A DNA stretch of 64,000 nucleotides from Omphiscola glabra. Taxonomy: Eukaryota > Mollusca > Gastropoda > Lymnaeidae. Below are positions 23,311 to 35,227 of this stretch, piece after piece (position 1 is the stretch's first letter; every line of letters starts with the position of its first letter). Location of the stretch: contig OZ024804.1 of assembly GCA_964017045.1 (NCBI GenBank), positions 24,618,899 to 24,682,898 on the forward strand. Direction: 5' to 3'. The notes beneath the pieces were generated by a model, which worked only from the letters and a program-made list of their open reading frames with translations, did no database searches and had not been told where the DNA came from. A program made the position numbers and the translations under genes.

Positions 23311-23729
23311 ATTAGTCAAGTAATGGGTGAGGGGAGGGGGAGATACATACTTGAGTCTTGTTTCGGGGTTGGGGGGGGGGGATATAAATACATGTTTGAG
23401 TCTTGTTTCAAAAGAAGCCTACAAACTTGAGATCCTCGTGTGTATTATGATAGTGTATATATAAACAAATTACCTAAATTACATGACCACGAAAAATAAG
23501 GCTTAACAATTTTATTAATAATTCTTTTAGCGTTACAAGGCCATGCCCAAACCGGCAATCCCGAGTATTGTTTCTATGGGGAAGAAATGGCGATGCCAGA
23601 TAACAGATACAAAGTCGGATTTGGTGACTGAATACTCGTGAAGGGTGGGAGAAGCACTAGTTTGACATTCTTTTTGTAACTTTTACGGCCAAAAAATCAC
23701 GAAAGCTGGTATCGTTAATTTTCACTCGA
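23311..23729. other. unique spacer with poly-G
   Basis: A poly-G run lies near 23,370. GGGGGAGATACATACTTGAG- and GATATAAATACATGTTTGAG-like words form an imperfect two-copy repeat around 23,330-23,410. Confidence 0.5.
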
Positions 23730-23995
23730 CACACCTGGATCCTGAAGGGGGTATAATTCTCAAATGGATTTTGAAAGGAACGTAATTCTTAACTGGATCA
23801 TGAAGGGGACATAATTCTCAACTGGACACTGAAAGGGACATAATTATCAACTGGATCCTGAAAGGGACATAATTCTCAACTGTATCCTGAAGGGGACATA
23901 ATTCTCAACTGGATCCATAAGGGGACATAATTCTCAACTGGATCCTGAAAGGGACATAATTCTCAACTGGATCCTGAAGGGGACACAATTCTCAA
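23730..23995. repeat. 29-bp minisatellite, 9 copies
   Basis: The unit contains CTGGATCCTGAAAGGGACAT and AATTCTCAA, carrying a BamHI-type GGATCC palindrome in most copies. Confidence 0.95.
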
Positions 23996-24602
23996 GATTA
24001 ACTTATTGGCTCTTTTTAAAGTGATACATTTAATTTTTGCATAGGAGAAGATTATTCTCTTCAAAATTTTGCATTCAAAATAGTACAAACCATTGCTGCC
24101 ACCCCCACCCCCACCACCAACCCCCGCACGAGCGTAGGATTGGGGGCGGTCAAATCGCAGTCAAACCTAGACGACACTTCAAATATCACACCAAGACAGT
24201 CCCACACCCACCAACCAACATGCCTGGCAACCTTCACGGAAGTCCAACCCCAAAAGACCAGCGTGGCTCAAAAGGCCAACCTTCGAGGGTGTCTGCACGT
24301 TTCGCTCGCACCACGCTTAAAACCACTCACGCGCCGGTCACGTGACTGACAATTAGCAGTTTATTGTCACCTTTCGATGAGGCCGTCGGGTCGGCCAAGT
24401 CTTGTCTTGTGTCTGGTCTCGCTGCTTGGCGGGACAATCAAACCGTGGCCGGCGGACGGCTTTTCCTGCGGCCGTTTAATTAAGAAACAGGCGATAGACG
24501 AATTCTTATCAGCTCCATGTTTGACAGAAGACTCAATTAAATTCTCGTGTAAGCAGAATGTGAGCTCGTTAATTCATAGTCTTCGTGTCAGGAGATTATT
24601 AA
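23996..24602. other. GC-rich unique block
   Basis: Contains a GTCACGTGAC palindrome at 24,337-24,346. A 79-codon plus-strand frame from 24,377 starts with a hydrophobic stretch (LVLCLVSLLGG) resembling a signal peptide, but it runs directly into the following spacer and repeat and has no recognisable domain. I treat it as non-coding. TTTAATTAAG lies at about 24,475. Confidence 0.4.
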
Positions 24603-24880
24603 TACATCGTCCCTAGATACGACAACCACAGATACGGCAACTGCAGATTCGACAACCGCGGATACGACAACAACACATACAACAAACGCAGATACGTCAA
24701 CCGCAGATGCGTCAACCACAGATACATCGATCGCAGATACATCGACAGCATATACGCCAAATACAGATACGTCAACTGCAGATACATCGACCGCAGATAC
24801 ATCGACAGCATATACGCCAAATACAGATACGTCAACTGCAGATACGTCAACTGCAGATACGTCAAATACATACATTCAAA
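24603..24880. repeat. 15-bp minisatellite with 75-bp higher-order unit, about 18 copies
   Basis: The base unit is GATACGTCAACTGCA-like. A five-unit block including TCGACAGCATATACGCC is duplicated. On the minus strand it reads as a DVSAV-type pentapeptide repeat in one frame and is open in others. Confidence 0.95.
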
Positions 24881-26317
24881 CCACCAACAGCCGCGACTGA
24901 TGCAGAGAATATCTATCCTGACAAAAACACTGGTACATTCATTGATAATTTGATTCAATTCCATTTGTTTGTTTGTTTGTTTGTTTGGCCGTGGAAACAT
25001 CACATTGATTTCTAAGAGTATTTTTTTAATTAGAGAGCCGCAATCTTATGAAACGGCACCACATATCAATTAGTTTTGGCGCCCCTAGCCACGGTCATTT
25101 TCCAAACAATTTCTAATAGAAACCAACTTGACATTTTGACTGTCTTCAGTGCTTGGGGAGGTTGGGGGGGGGGGGGGGGCGCTGGCATTCATGGGACACA
25201 ACTCATCTCTCCTATTATTTTTGTTCTTCATTTATATTATTTATTATTGAAAGTTAACCCATCCCCTCCCCCTCCTCGCCCCCTCCACCCTCCCCGAGTT
25301 TGGATTAACAGCACGGATTCTCAAAAAGTATAAGAAAAATTCTAGCCCTTCTAAACAAAAAATAAATTAGAAGAATTTTGTATTTTTGACCTGTAATTCG
25401 TCGGTAAAACGCCCTGGTCGGCTGCAGTTTTTAAAAGTCAATGGATTTATGACTGGGACACAAAGAGTTAATATTTAACTGTGTCGATAAAGACAATTGA
25501 AAATACTGTAGTTCATTTCTGAAGCTTTATCAAAGTTCTTACGTCATAGAAAAAATTCAAATTTTGCATTTTCTCAGCTTACAGTGAAAAAAATCAACAA
25601 AACAAAACACAACAACAAACAAATATCATCTTCAGATTTCCAGCAAAGTCAGAAATCCTTAAAGCGGTTGTCCACGGACCGGAACCAGGTCCGACCTAAA
25701 CACGTGCCCACAAAATAAAGAATTAATAAGAAAAAATCATACATCCATAAAATGGGAATCGGTAACCGCTGCAGTGGGGGATTATCCTGTTGCCAGTAAC
25801 ACCTGAACAAGCAGAGAATCCCCGAACCAGGGGACTCGGGTCTGAACATAATTTATTTAAATCAAAAGAATCTAAAAATGGTGACACACATTTAAAAAAA
25901 AAAATCTAATATTGTTTGAGAATGGTTTCGTTTGAGAGGATACATTTTTGGATTTCCTGTTGTTTTAGGACAAGAGACAGCCTCGCGATCGCTTATACAT
26001 AAGTCTTTTTTAATTAGCTTTTTCTCACCCTTAGACTGCACGGGGCGCCCTTCCGTGAGCCACGGCTCGTGCAAGGGGCGTATCCGCTCGTGGTCTGAAG
26101 TTCACTTGCCCACTTTTGTTTTCTCGACCGCCGCCTGTTTTTTTGGATAGGGTGCAAGGCTGCATGGTAAAAGAGGGGTAGAGGGGTAGGGGGTGATTAA
26201 AGGGGGCGGTTTCGAGGATTGGGGGCGGGGTAGGGATGAGGGGTGGGAGGATTTAATCAAGAGATAATATCAACAGTGATTAAGTCTTTTAATTAGATAA
26301 CGGTCATCAGTGAACCC
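24881..26317. other. mixed spacer, partly GC-rich
   Basis: A poly-G tract lies at 25,164-25,179. A (TTTG)n run is near 24,966. The segment 25,930-26,150 is unique, CpG-containing and includes TTTTTAATTAGC. No gene is recognised. Confidence 0.45.
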
Positions 26318-26465
26318 TTTGTTGGTGCACCAGGGGTCAACCATTTGTTGGTGCACCAGGGTGTGCCTTTTGTTGGTGCACCAGGGGTCGGCCATTTGTT
26401 GGTGCACCGGGGGTGGACCATTTGTTGGTGCACCAGGGGTGGGCCGTTTGTTGGTGCACCATGGG
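26318..26465. repeat. 26-bp minisatellite, 6 copies
   Basis: The unit contains TTTGTTGGTGCACCAGGGGT, with the GTGCAC palindrome in every copy. Confidence 0.95.
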
Positions 26466-26729
26466 AGAGAAATGAGGGTGGCCCGGGAAGGGAGGCCCGG
26501 GAGGAAAAAGGGGGGGGGGTAGTTTTCAATAAACTAATAAATGACGTTTGAAGAGCTCACTTACCAAATTATAAATTCAGAGGTAGAATAATCAGTGATG
26601 TCATTAGGTTAACATACAGAGGACCAGAATAATGTAATATTGGAAAATAATGTGTAAAAAATTAACCATTAAAAAAATTAAACCAGTTTCCATACCATTA
26701 GTAGCACAGTTTATATGTATGACTATTCA

Positions 26730-26965
26730 ATGAAGAGAGACGTATCTATAACCAACTTCTCTCTTAACCATGGACTCATCTTATTTGTTACACCATCTAA
26801 CTTGTCTCTTCACCACGGAATCATCTTATATGTTACAAAATCGTCTCTTTTAATCATGGACCCATCTTATATCTTACTATATCCAACTTCTATCTTATAC
26901 ATGAACTCATTTAATGTGTTAATATATCAAACTTCTCACTGAACCATGGACTCATCTTGTATGTG
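26730..26965. repeat. decayed long-unit tandem repeat
   Basis: Words such as AACCATGGACTCATCTTAT and ACTATATCCAACTTCT recur about every 45 bp. The same words build the next array, so this is its degenerate outer part. Confidence 0.75.
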
Positions 26966-27195
26966 ACTATATCCAACTTCTCTCTTATGTTACTATATCC
27001 AACTTCTCTCTTATGTTACTATATCCAACTTCTCTCTAATGTTACTATATCCAACTTCTCTCTTATGTTTCTATATCCAACTCTCTCTTATGTTACTATA
27101 TCCAACTTCTCTCTGATGTTACTATATCCAATGTCTCTCTTATGTTACTATATTCAACTTCTCTGTTATGTTACTATATCCAGCTTCTCTCTAAA
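26966..27195. repeat. 26-bp minisatellite, about 8-9 copies
   Basis: The unit contains ATGTTACTATATCCAACTTC and TCTCTT. It apparently expanded from a sub-segment of the neighbouring longer unit. Confidence 0.95.
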
Positions 27196-27259
27196 CCATG
27201 ACTCATCTTATGTGTCTAAGTGAAGCCAATCATATCATATACATCAGAAATATCACATT

Positions 27260-27945
27260 GTTAGGAAATGGCATCAGCGAGCCGTCGAGCTAAAAGCTCC
27301 TTATGCCCTCCCCAAAGCACCCCCCTAAGCCCGACTATCGGGCGAGCGGCACGTTAGAGATCCCCCAGGCCAGGTCAGCCCCCACCCGAGTCCGCTCGAT
27401 CGGGTTCCGCTGGTGGTCGCCTTAACCCAAGGACACGCGGTCGGTCAGACACTGTAAATACACACAGTGCACATGATTGACTTTCCTAGGAGTCGGTATG
27501 ATCAATTTATGTCCTGATATCTTCCCACCCATCCCGGGGAAGCGTCGGACGCCCTGAGGGGTTCTGCAGTGCGTTACCACTCCGCAACTAGTTAGCAAAG
27601 TAGCCGGGACGAAACAGTTGCAAGGTAGCAGCTTTCTCAGGGCTGCGTATCTAGAATCATCGGCCAGAGGCTTTCATCTCAGCCTCTTGCCTCATATCAA
27701 TTAACGGCAACTTGTAATCATGATCCCTACCCTGTCTCTGACTTTACTTCCAACTGTAAAACGTCACAGTTGGCAGCCCTGTAGGTGATGTTTTTATTCC
27801 GGCAGGTACCATGCATGTCCCTTGTCTGCCCACGCAGGTCACGCAATGGTGGTTTTGTTCCCCGGGTAACGCCGAGGGGGTCCGGTTGCCGGCGTCTCCT
27901 AATCAGCAAGCCACCACAGACTTGTCAACCAGAGCCGCGGGAAGA
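27260..27945. other. GC-rich unique block, possible transposon part
   Basis: A 690-bp GC-rich stretch with sharp edges against AT-rich flanks and no internal repeat. On the minus strand 27,727-27,909 is open (RRRQPDPLGVTRGTKPPLRD and following) without a domain I recognise. It has the look of a retrotransposon 5' region or a gene fragment, but I cannot prove either. Confidence 0.3.
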
Positions 27946-28091
27946 TAATATACCTTAAACGTTCTGGGTTGGGGGGGGGAGGGGGGGTGAATATACATTT
28001 GTTTTTGTTCTGTTGTTATACAGCTGTTCATTATTACATAAAGGAATTTTATTTTAATTTCACGATTATGTCACTTTTGCTAGTATTTTAA
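27946..28091. other. spacer with G-rich run
   Basis: A G-rich run (about 27,971-27,987) followed by AT-rich sequence leading into the hairpin tail. Confidence 0.4.
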
Positions 28092-28170
28092 TGTACAGCG
28101 CGGTGAGCCCAGCTCTAGGCTGGGGTACCGCGCTATATAAATCCACTAATTTTAATAATAATAATACATC
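28092..28170 (+). mobile_element. hairpin + (ATA)n retroposon tail, copy 1
   Basis: TGTACAGCGCGGTGAGCCC pairs with GGCTGGGGTACCGCGC to make a stable hairpin of about 35 nt. It is followed by TATATAAATCCACTAAT and AATAATAATA. GCGCTATATAAATCC followed by a short microsatellite resembles the 3' tail of L2-type LINEs and SINEs mobilised by them. Related copies lie at 35,818 and 56,282. Confidence 0.75.
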
Positions 28171-28499
28171 TAAAATTTTCATTTCGATACGGTTCATTTA
28201 ACCATTACTTGTAGTGCTTCAATAACTGTACTAAAAATTACAAAATTCAATTACTGGAAAATTAAACTTTAATAAAAACTTTTTAATGACATTATCGTTA
28301 TGCATTATTTTCTCCCTCAACCATTATATAGTTTAAATTTTCAATATCTGGAATTACATTCATAATTGCGAAATTTAAATAAGACAGCGCCAATTATCCG
28401 AAGTCTTAATACCAACTTGCCTTTACATTAATTTCAATATACATCAAGCATTTTGGTCTCAAGATGTAAGAATGTCCTCGCGGTATGCGCTCAACTGCT
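28171..28499. other. AT-rich unique spacer
   Basis: Nothing recognisable. Confidence 0.5.
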
Positions 28500-28690
28500 T
28501 CCCGTGGAGAGAGAAAGGTCCACCGCCTGTGTCACGTGAGAGCCATAAGATCGCCATATTTGATACAGTTGAACGAGTGGTCGGCTTAGTCGGGAGCCCG
28601 GCTTATGAAGGTTCGCTTTCCTCTTATCAATCATTTCCTGGTTTATTTGAAAACTGTCAAGATGTGCTCGTCCGATAAGAGGCGGTGCTT
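28500..28690. promoter_or_regulatory. candidate conserved regulatory block
   Basis: A unique GC-richer block with TCACGTGA at 28,532-28,539, CCATATTTG, CTTATCAATCATTTCC (GATA plus TGATTGAT plus ETS-like core), GTTTATTTG (forkhead-like) and CTGTCAAG. The density of distinct sites suggests a cis-regulatory element. This is inference only. Confidence 0.3.
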
Positions 28691-28739
28691 TTTTCCTTTT
28701 TTAATGTGCCATGATGTCAGTGTGTCTGATGTCCCGGCC

Positions 28740-28970
28740 TGTTAGATGCCTGTCCGTGGGTTGTCTTCCTGTCGGATGTCTGTCTGCGGTTGTACGCGCG
28801 TTGGATATCTGTCTGTGAGATGTCTGTCTATGGGATCTCTGTCTACGAGAGGTCTTTCAACGGCCGGTCTTTCTTTGGAATGTGTGTATGAGTTGTCTTT
28901 CTATAAGGTGTCTGTGGGATGTCTGTCTCTGAGATGTATGTCTTTGAGATGTCCGTCTCAACAGTTACAA
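28740..28970. repeat. decayed GATGTCTGTCTGTGG-type repeat
   Basis: About 14 imperfect units of 15-17 bp built from GGATGTCTGTCT words. Related in style, not in exact sequence, to the array at 11,628. Confidence 0.8.
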
Positions 28971-30390
28971 CAAACCTCACATACAATTTGCAAATAAGTA
29001 TTTTATTCCAATGTGAATTTTTTTTTAATTCTGAAACATTTCAGTGATACAGTTATCAACAAGTGAAGTGAAGTTGATGATGATGAAGTCACGTGAAGTC
29101 ACATGAAGTGGTAGAACAAATGGAGCCAGACGTCTTCCTAAGACTAAATCATATTTACATAACCACATTTATCAGTGGTCTAACTCTGTACGTAATCTGT
29201 TGAGTGTCAGGTATATAAAAGTCTTATGGAGATGGCAATGGAGATAATTAGGGTAGTAGTTGGCTTACATGAGGATCCCTGATATGAAAAAATGGAAGGA
29301 AAAAAAATGTTAAATTTGAATATAAATTATGACACGAGGAAAGGTAGTGCAAAAAGTGACGTTCTTGGTAGTGAGGTTTTGACTAGTGAGTGTGATGATA
29401 TCATCTTTTGTGAAGTCAACGCGTCGGAGGTTTATCTCGGCTTATCTCGCTGACACTCGTGAAACATGAGAAGCTGGGGATATGGCGTGCCTTCTTTAGG
29501 CGGGATTTCACGAGGGACAACATCGTAGATGATAGGAACGATAAGTGGTGAAGGTTGGTCACTACAAGAGGACTGAAGGGTGGACCGTCAAGGATGAACA
29601 AGGTGTACCGTGGACTGTAGACAGAGGTCATTGAGCCGTGTTTACCTGAGTAGGCTTCCGCGGACCGGCACCATCCCGAAGGGTGTGCTCCCCCAACGGT
29701 TACAAAAGCGATATTATCACTAATTATGTCAAAGTTGTCACTAAGGGAGTGAAGTTTATGGCATTGGATTTATGGCAGACTTTTTTACACTAGAGAACTT
29801 CTTTGGATCTCTTGTGTTTATATTGTTCTAGTTGTAAAATGTTGTCCTAGTCTTAGTAAGAATATTCATTTAACAAGTGCGGAAAATAAATGCAAAAATT
29901 TTTTTTTTTAAAAATCCATTTATTATTTATAAATGAATCCATTTAAAGAATCTTAATTTAAGAAACAGAGTTGAACGCTAAATGCTGGAATCTCGATTCA
30001 AATCAACGTTTGAACATCCGGTCAGCACAAAAATATCTGGTGTGTTACTCATCAAGCGGAGCACAGGAAGCTGACGTCATGCGCCAGTCCAGAATTTTAA
30101 GATAGGTGAAACTTTTCAAATAACGTAGCAAACAAAACATGTCCAAAGCACTTGAAAAAAAAAATGTCGGCGCTACGAGATCATTCCTAGCACTGCAGCA
30201 CTAGGTGAAAGTTACTTGGGGAACAACGGGAGGCGAGATGGCACGCGTAACGGATGGACTAGGAGGTTGGATCCATGTGACCGAAGATCTAAGCTCTAGT
30301 GTGACATACATTTCGGATCATTTGATGTCAAATGTCATTTTTTTAAAAATAATTTATCTTTCACGCGAAATACCTACACCCTTGTTAAAC
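28971..30390. other. spacer with CRE and M-box palindromes
   Basis: TCACGTGA at 29,089-29,096 lies within a GAAGTCAC-rich stretch, and TGACGTCA at 30,072-30,079 is followed by TGCG. A TTGTAAAATGTTGTCC stretch at about 29,835 resembles 3,085. No gene is recognised. Confidence 0.45.
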
Positions 30391-30455
30391 GCTTGTTACA
30401 CAGTTGTCACTCAGTTGTCACACAGTTGTCACAAAGTTGTCACACAGTTGTCCTA
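30391..30455. repeat. 11-bp minisatellite (CAGTTGTCACA), 6 copies
   Basis: Clear short units with one or two substitutions. Confidence 0.9.
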
Positions 30456-30689
30456 CAGTTATGTCCATTTCAACGCAACAAGTTAACGAATCGTTTGAGC
30501 CTATAGGGCAGCGATACATCTGAGATGATGTGGAGACAGTGCGAGTTCAAAGGGAGGTAAGGAATAAAAAAGTTTTTACAGTAGTGTTTGTCACTGGAAA
30601 CTACACGCATTTTTAATTAATATAATGACAACATATTAAGGACCTTAATTTGTAGATGCCGTCAAATGTGACATTACCATTACAACTAG

Positions 30690-31075
30690 CTATGTGGATA
30701 CAGTAGTAGACGATTACCACTGCAACTATGTGGATAGAGTAGTGGATATTTACCACTACTATTAACTGTGGATAGAGTAGTGGACGATTACCACTACAAC
30801 TAACTATGTGGATACAGTAGTAGACGATTACCACTACAACTAACTATATGGATACAGTAGTGGACGATTACCACTACAACTAATTATGTGGATACAATAG
30901 TAGACGATTACCACTACAACTATGTGGATAGAGTAGTGGACATTTACCACTACAATTAACTGTGGATAGAGTAGTGGACGATTACCACTACAACTATGTA
31001 GATAGAGTAGTGGACGATTACCACTTCAACTAACTACGTGTATAGTGTATTGGATGATTACCACTACAACCAATT
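30690..31075. repeat. 40-bp minisatellite, about 10 copies
   Basis: The unit contains GATTACCACTACAACTAACT and ATGTGGATACAGTAGTGGAC. Copies with a 3-4 bp deletion (lacking CTAA) alternate with full ones. Confidence 0.95.
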
Positions 31076-31607
31076 AACTGAAATGCACATTTTAGTGCCG
31101 TAAACTATCACCAGCACAACTAACTTATTATTAACTAAATACATAGTTTAGTACAGCATTGTCACTACACCTACCCTGTAACTATATACTCATTTTATTG
31201 CTACAACAGTGGAATGACTGGCCAAGCTAAATGACAGCCACAGCAACATCTCGTCCAAACCACCTCACCCTTCCAGACCCCCCCCCCCCAACCCCCGTGC
31301 CCAATGAGGTTTGTCAGGTTGCACTGTACAACCATTGAGTCATGCGCCCTGTGACATTTACACGTAGATAGAAAGAAGGTCACGGTGTGACCCTGTGGCT
31401 GAAAGAGTCACTAGCGCCTTGTCACGGTCGCCCGGCCGCGCAGCTCCCACACAGGGAGGAAAATTGCCCCAACGGTTTTAATGAGCCCCAATTGCCCACA
31501 TGCCTGCCCCCGGTGCTGGTCGTCCCAGGCAGAAATGTCAGCATTTGATCGTGAGCGCTTTCAAATGTCACGGGATTTCGTTGGTTACAGCACGGAGGAG
31601 AGCCGGG
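31076..31607. other. spacer with GC-rich unique part
   Basis: The segment 31,390-31,600 is GC-rich and unique with TTTTAATGAGC and CCAATTGCCC words. No gene is recognised. Confidence 0.4.
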
Positions 31608-31772
31608 CAGGGTGGAGGAGGCAGAGGGGGAGGAGGCAGGGGTGGAGGAGGCAGGGTTGGAGGAGGCAGGGGTGGAGGAGGCAGGCGTGGAAGAGGCAGG
31701 CGTGGAGGAGGCAGGGGTGGAGGAGGCAGTCGTGGAGTAGGCAGGGGTGGAGGAGGCAGGCGGGGAGGATAG
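31608..31772. repeat. 15-bp minisatellite GGAGGAGGCAGGGGT, 11 copies
   Basis: A purine-rich unit giving an Arg/Gly/Trp-rich open frame on the plus strand and a Ser/Thr/Pro-rich one on the minus strand. The RGG-like appearance is due to the repeat. Confidence 0.95.
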
Positions 31773-32139
31773 GTTTTCCATGAGGAAATTGTGTGAAGCG
31801 TAGCACGAGCGAGGAAACGAAGATGAGGTTTGAAGGAAGGGACGAAGATGTGGTCCGGTTGTCTGGAAGGTCGTGTGAGGAAAGTTTGGTCGTCGACAAC
31901 TACAGCTGGTCACTTGATGTAATTATCCTCACGTATATGACATACAAGAAAGATATAGCAAAATGTGTCGGAAGATAGAGCTAATGTGTTAGCTGGTATA
32001 GAAAATTAGTAAGGAGATATACCAAAAATGTATTAGAAATTAAGTTTTTTAAAAGAATTTTTTTAATGTAAAAAAACACATGTTGATCATAATGTGGCCG
32101 TGGGGCTGTTGTGCTGAGCTGTGATGTAGCCGTGTGGGT
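31773..32139. other. AT-rich unique spacer
   Basis: Nothing recognisable. Confidence 0.5.
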
Positions 32140-32232
32140 AGTCGTGGTTGGGGTGAGTGTGGGGTGTGGGAGTGAGTGTGTGTGTGTTGTGGATGTTGGA
32201 GTGTGGGGGTGGTGTGTTTGGGGGGGGGGGGC
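32140..32232. repeat. GT/GGT-rich low-complexity tract ending in poly-G
   Basis: GTGTGGG-type words finish in a run of about 12 G residues. Confidence 0.85.
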
Positions 32233-32275
32233 TGTTGTTGTTTTTGATAATGGCAATAGGCGCATGTTTTTTTAA

Positions 32276-32362
32276 TTGTAACTTATTTATATTGTTATAA
32301 TAATTGTAAATTATTTATATTGTTATAATAATTGTAACTTATTTATATTGTTATAATAATTG
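32276..32362. repeat. 28-bp tandem repeat, 3 copies
   Basis: The unit contains TTGTAACTTATTTATATTGT. The copies are nearly identical. Confidence 0.9.
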
Positions 32363-32600
32363 TAATCTTTATGCATCAACATTTGTGAATGAGATTTTTA
32401 CTTGTTTTTATTTATGTAACATAGTTGTTTTTAGCGCTATAAATTAAGTTTTCGAAAGTCATTGGACCAGCGTAACACTAATCATGACACAATGGTATAA
32501 AATTATGCACACTTCTCATTTTGAGTTGCTCTTTACATGTTGTCTTTCTTCAAAGTAACCCTTAAATTCCACCACTATCTTGTAAGCATTGTAATGTCTT

Positions 32601-32762
32601 GATGCCGAGGAGCTCTACAGGGCGGAAGCAGCTGTAAAGAGAGCGCAGAGAAAGGCCAGAAAACACTGCTCCACCGCATTCGTGTGTGGGACATGCACAA
32701 GAGACTGCCACTCGAGGATCGGTCTCACTAGCCACACAAAGAGCTGCAACCAGAGAAGATGA
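32601..32762 (+). pseudogene. LINE ORF2 C-terminus with zinc knuckle
   Basis: An open segment of 53 codons ends at TGA (32,760-32,762). It reads DAEELYRAEAAVKRAQRKAR, then a Cys/His motif: C at VCGTC, TRDCH, SRIGLTSH, KSC. This C-x2-C ... C-H ... IGL-x-SH-x3-C pattern is the C-terminal knuckle common in LINE polyproteins of molluscs and other invertebrates. No upstream RT frame is joined to it, so it is the 3' end of a 5'-truncated insertion. The LINE at 21,235-22,370 carries a degraded version of the same motif. Confidence 0.85.
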
Positions 32763-33489
32763 ATCTATCGTCTCTTGTAGACGGAAAGATGCCATACATA
32801 TGGGATAAAAAAATAACATCGAATCAATGGCGTACTCTTTTATTTGTAAATCGTTTTTTCCAATCAAATCATCTCTTATATATAGTACGCTTCTGGCAGG
32901 ACTCGTGGATGGCGTCCTAATTTACTGCTTCCATTTCCGGCTCAATGATAAGTTCAATAGCGCGCAAAATATAATTCCCGATAACTACGCTAAATGATAT
33001 ATATTTTGTTTTGTTTTGCATAATGCAACTGCGTTTGGCGCGTAATATTTTCTTTTTTAGAAAAATGAAATCGTCTCAATTTAAGTATGGTGTAAAAAAA
33101 TATTCGTTTTAAAAGTGGTTGGGACATCAGAGTATAATATAGTTCATGGGCGTGAAATAAAAAGTGTGCAGTGACGTATCATTGGGGGGGGGGGGGTGTA
33201 GTAAAAATTGGGATTCTTAAATGTGCGTGACTTGAGTTCATGTTTTGTCAAGTAACTTTAGTAGATGGAAAGTTCACGCATTGCTACCGCCAATGCTTGG
33301 CGGCCTATATCTAGTACTATTTTATTTCTTATCTGACAATCCAATACTGTTTTATTTATGAAGTTTTTTTCAAAGGTATACAAGTAATCTGTGAACTCTT
33401 CATCAAAAGCATGGATTCCTATTAGAATCCTCAACCAAGACTTGGTTTTCCTCCGATCGACATCGACACCGATTCTAGGTAACCAAAGC
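32763..33489. other. AT-rich unique spacer
   Basis: A G run of 12 lies near 33,185. No gene is seen. Confidence 0.5.
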
Positions 33490-33835
33490 TTTCATCAGAG
33501 ACAATGTCGCACCAGACTTGGCTGTAAGCTATAACCGCCAGGGACAATGTCGCACAAGACTTGGCTGTACGCTATTACTGCCAGAGTCATTGTCGCACCA
33601 GACCTGTCTGTACGCTATCACCGTCAGAGACAATGTCGCACCAGACTTGGCTGTACGCTGTCACCATCAGAGACAATGTCGCACCAGACTTGGCTGTACG
33701 CTGTCACCCGTCAGAGTCAGTTTAGCACCCGACTTGGCTGTTTCACGCTTTCACTGTCACAAGTCGATGTAACAAAATCTTTCGTTTATTGTTCGTCAGA
33801 GTCAATGTCGCACCAGACCTGGCTGTATGCTATCA
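33490..33835. repeat. 43-bp minisatellite, 8 copies
   Basis: The unit contains CAATGTCGCACCAGACTTGG and CTGTACGCT. Frames through it are open because the unit lacks stops and 43 shifts the frame. Confidence 0.95.
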
Positions 33836-35227
33836 CGGGAGTGATGAATTTTTTAAAGTCGGCTTACCAAGGATTTGAACCACCAGGCAACCATGCACAT
33901 ATCGGCCTGTGTATGCTACCGTCTGTCAACCCTGTTCTCTTGTGTAGAGGGGGGGGGGAGTCACTTGTCACACAGTCGGCAGCTGGCAAAATAGTGAATA
34001 AACTCCCGCGCCCTCTTTCATATCACACACCCCTCCTCCATTGTCCGGGGAGGGAAATCCGAGGACCACCGTCCCACCTACCCACCCCCACCCCACAAGC
34101 CCCGGTCTCCTCGGCCAGATGCCAAAAAAAAAAAAAACGTGCACTCTTTTGTGGGCGAGGAAAGGCGTCCGGCGGCCGTGAGTGACATGGCCCCCGCTGG
34201 CTCCCTCCACCGGGGGGCTCTCCGCCGCTGAATACGCACCTTATAATTATCCCCCGTCTCGGATCACGACCTAATGGCTACCTGCCACATTGGCGGATCC
34301 CCCTACATATCCGTGATGATAAATGATCCTTGGCTGTGCCACAGAGAGACACCGTGTGATGTCATTGCCTCTGAGCGAGAAGACGGCCAAACCAGACTTA
34401 ACTCAATACTCTTATTTAAAATACACGTTATATTCGAAATCCTTCGGTTTGGTTAAAAAAAAAATAATTTTAAAGTTCAAAATATAAAATCCTAAAAAAT
34501 GAAACAAAATTAAATGATGGACAGAATCATTAATATCGAAAAGTTGGTGAAAAGTTTGCAATTGGCGAACTTTTTGAAAACTTTAACATTGAAATGGCTT
34601 AGAAAGCCATTTGAAGAAAAACAAAATCAGTGAATATTAGATTACAAAAGAAAAATCCCGTCACCACAATAAAGACAAGTATACGGTTTAAAGCAGGTGA
34701 GCTGTTAATAAGGATTATCACCCTCGATCTCCCCCCTCGGCCCCTGTGCTATTGATACCGTTGTCTCGTGGGACGGATGGGACGGTCGGACCAGGCGTAG
34801 TCGGAGAACTGCATAGGATTAGTTGCTCGACTGGCTTAAGACACTTGGCCGGGGGGGGGGGGGGGATGTGCGGTTTGGTTTAATTTAGTTCTTGTCACCG
34901 AGGGCGCTTTGGGGGCGTTGTGGGGGGTGACTTGCAGATAAGTGTTTTTATTGGCAACACGCCACGCCAATCAGTGTGACAGAACAAGTTTGAGCTTTTT
35001 TTTTTTTTTTAATATGTTGAAAATGAAAATATGAAAATGTTTAGAGCATACAAATAACTCGTGTTTTATCGTGGAGTGGAGACGGCTGGATCAATAGATG
35101 GCCATCAACACTTAAAGACAAGGTGTCGTGACAAAACTTTAAAGCGATGAAATATCTTTCAAAAATTTATTCAGAGTGTATTTAAATATGTTTTCGATAC
35201 GGTAATCGATATAGCAAGTGTGAACTA
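33836..35227. other. mixed spacer with GC-rich unique blocks
   Basis: The segments 34,180-34,390 and 34,690-34,850 are GC-rich and unique (words CATATCCGTGATGATAAATG and AATAAGGATTATC, the latter a K50-homeodomain-like GGATTA). Poly-G lies at 34,851-34,865. No gene is recognised. Confidence 0.4.

Noticed and set aside
24377..24616. A secreted protein with a signal peptide
   Set aside because: Only a hydrophobic start. No domain, no splice structure, and the frame runs into the repeat.
31422..31913. Arg/Gly-rich (RGG-like) plus-strand and Ser/Thr/Pro-rich minus-strand frames
   Set aside because: Both overlap the 15-bp GGAGGAGGCAGGGGT array and depend on it entirely.
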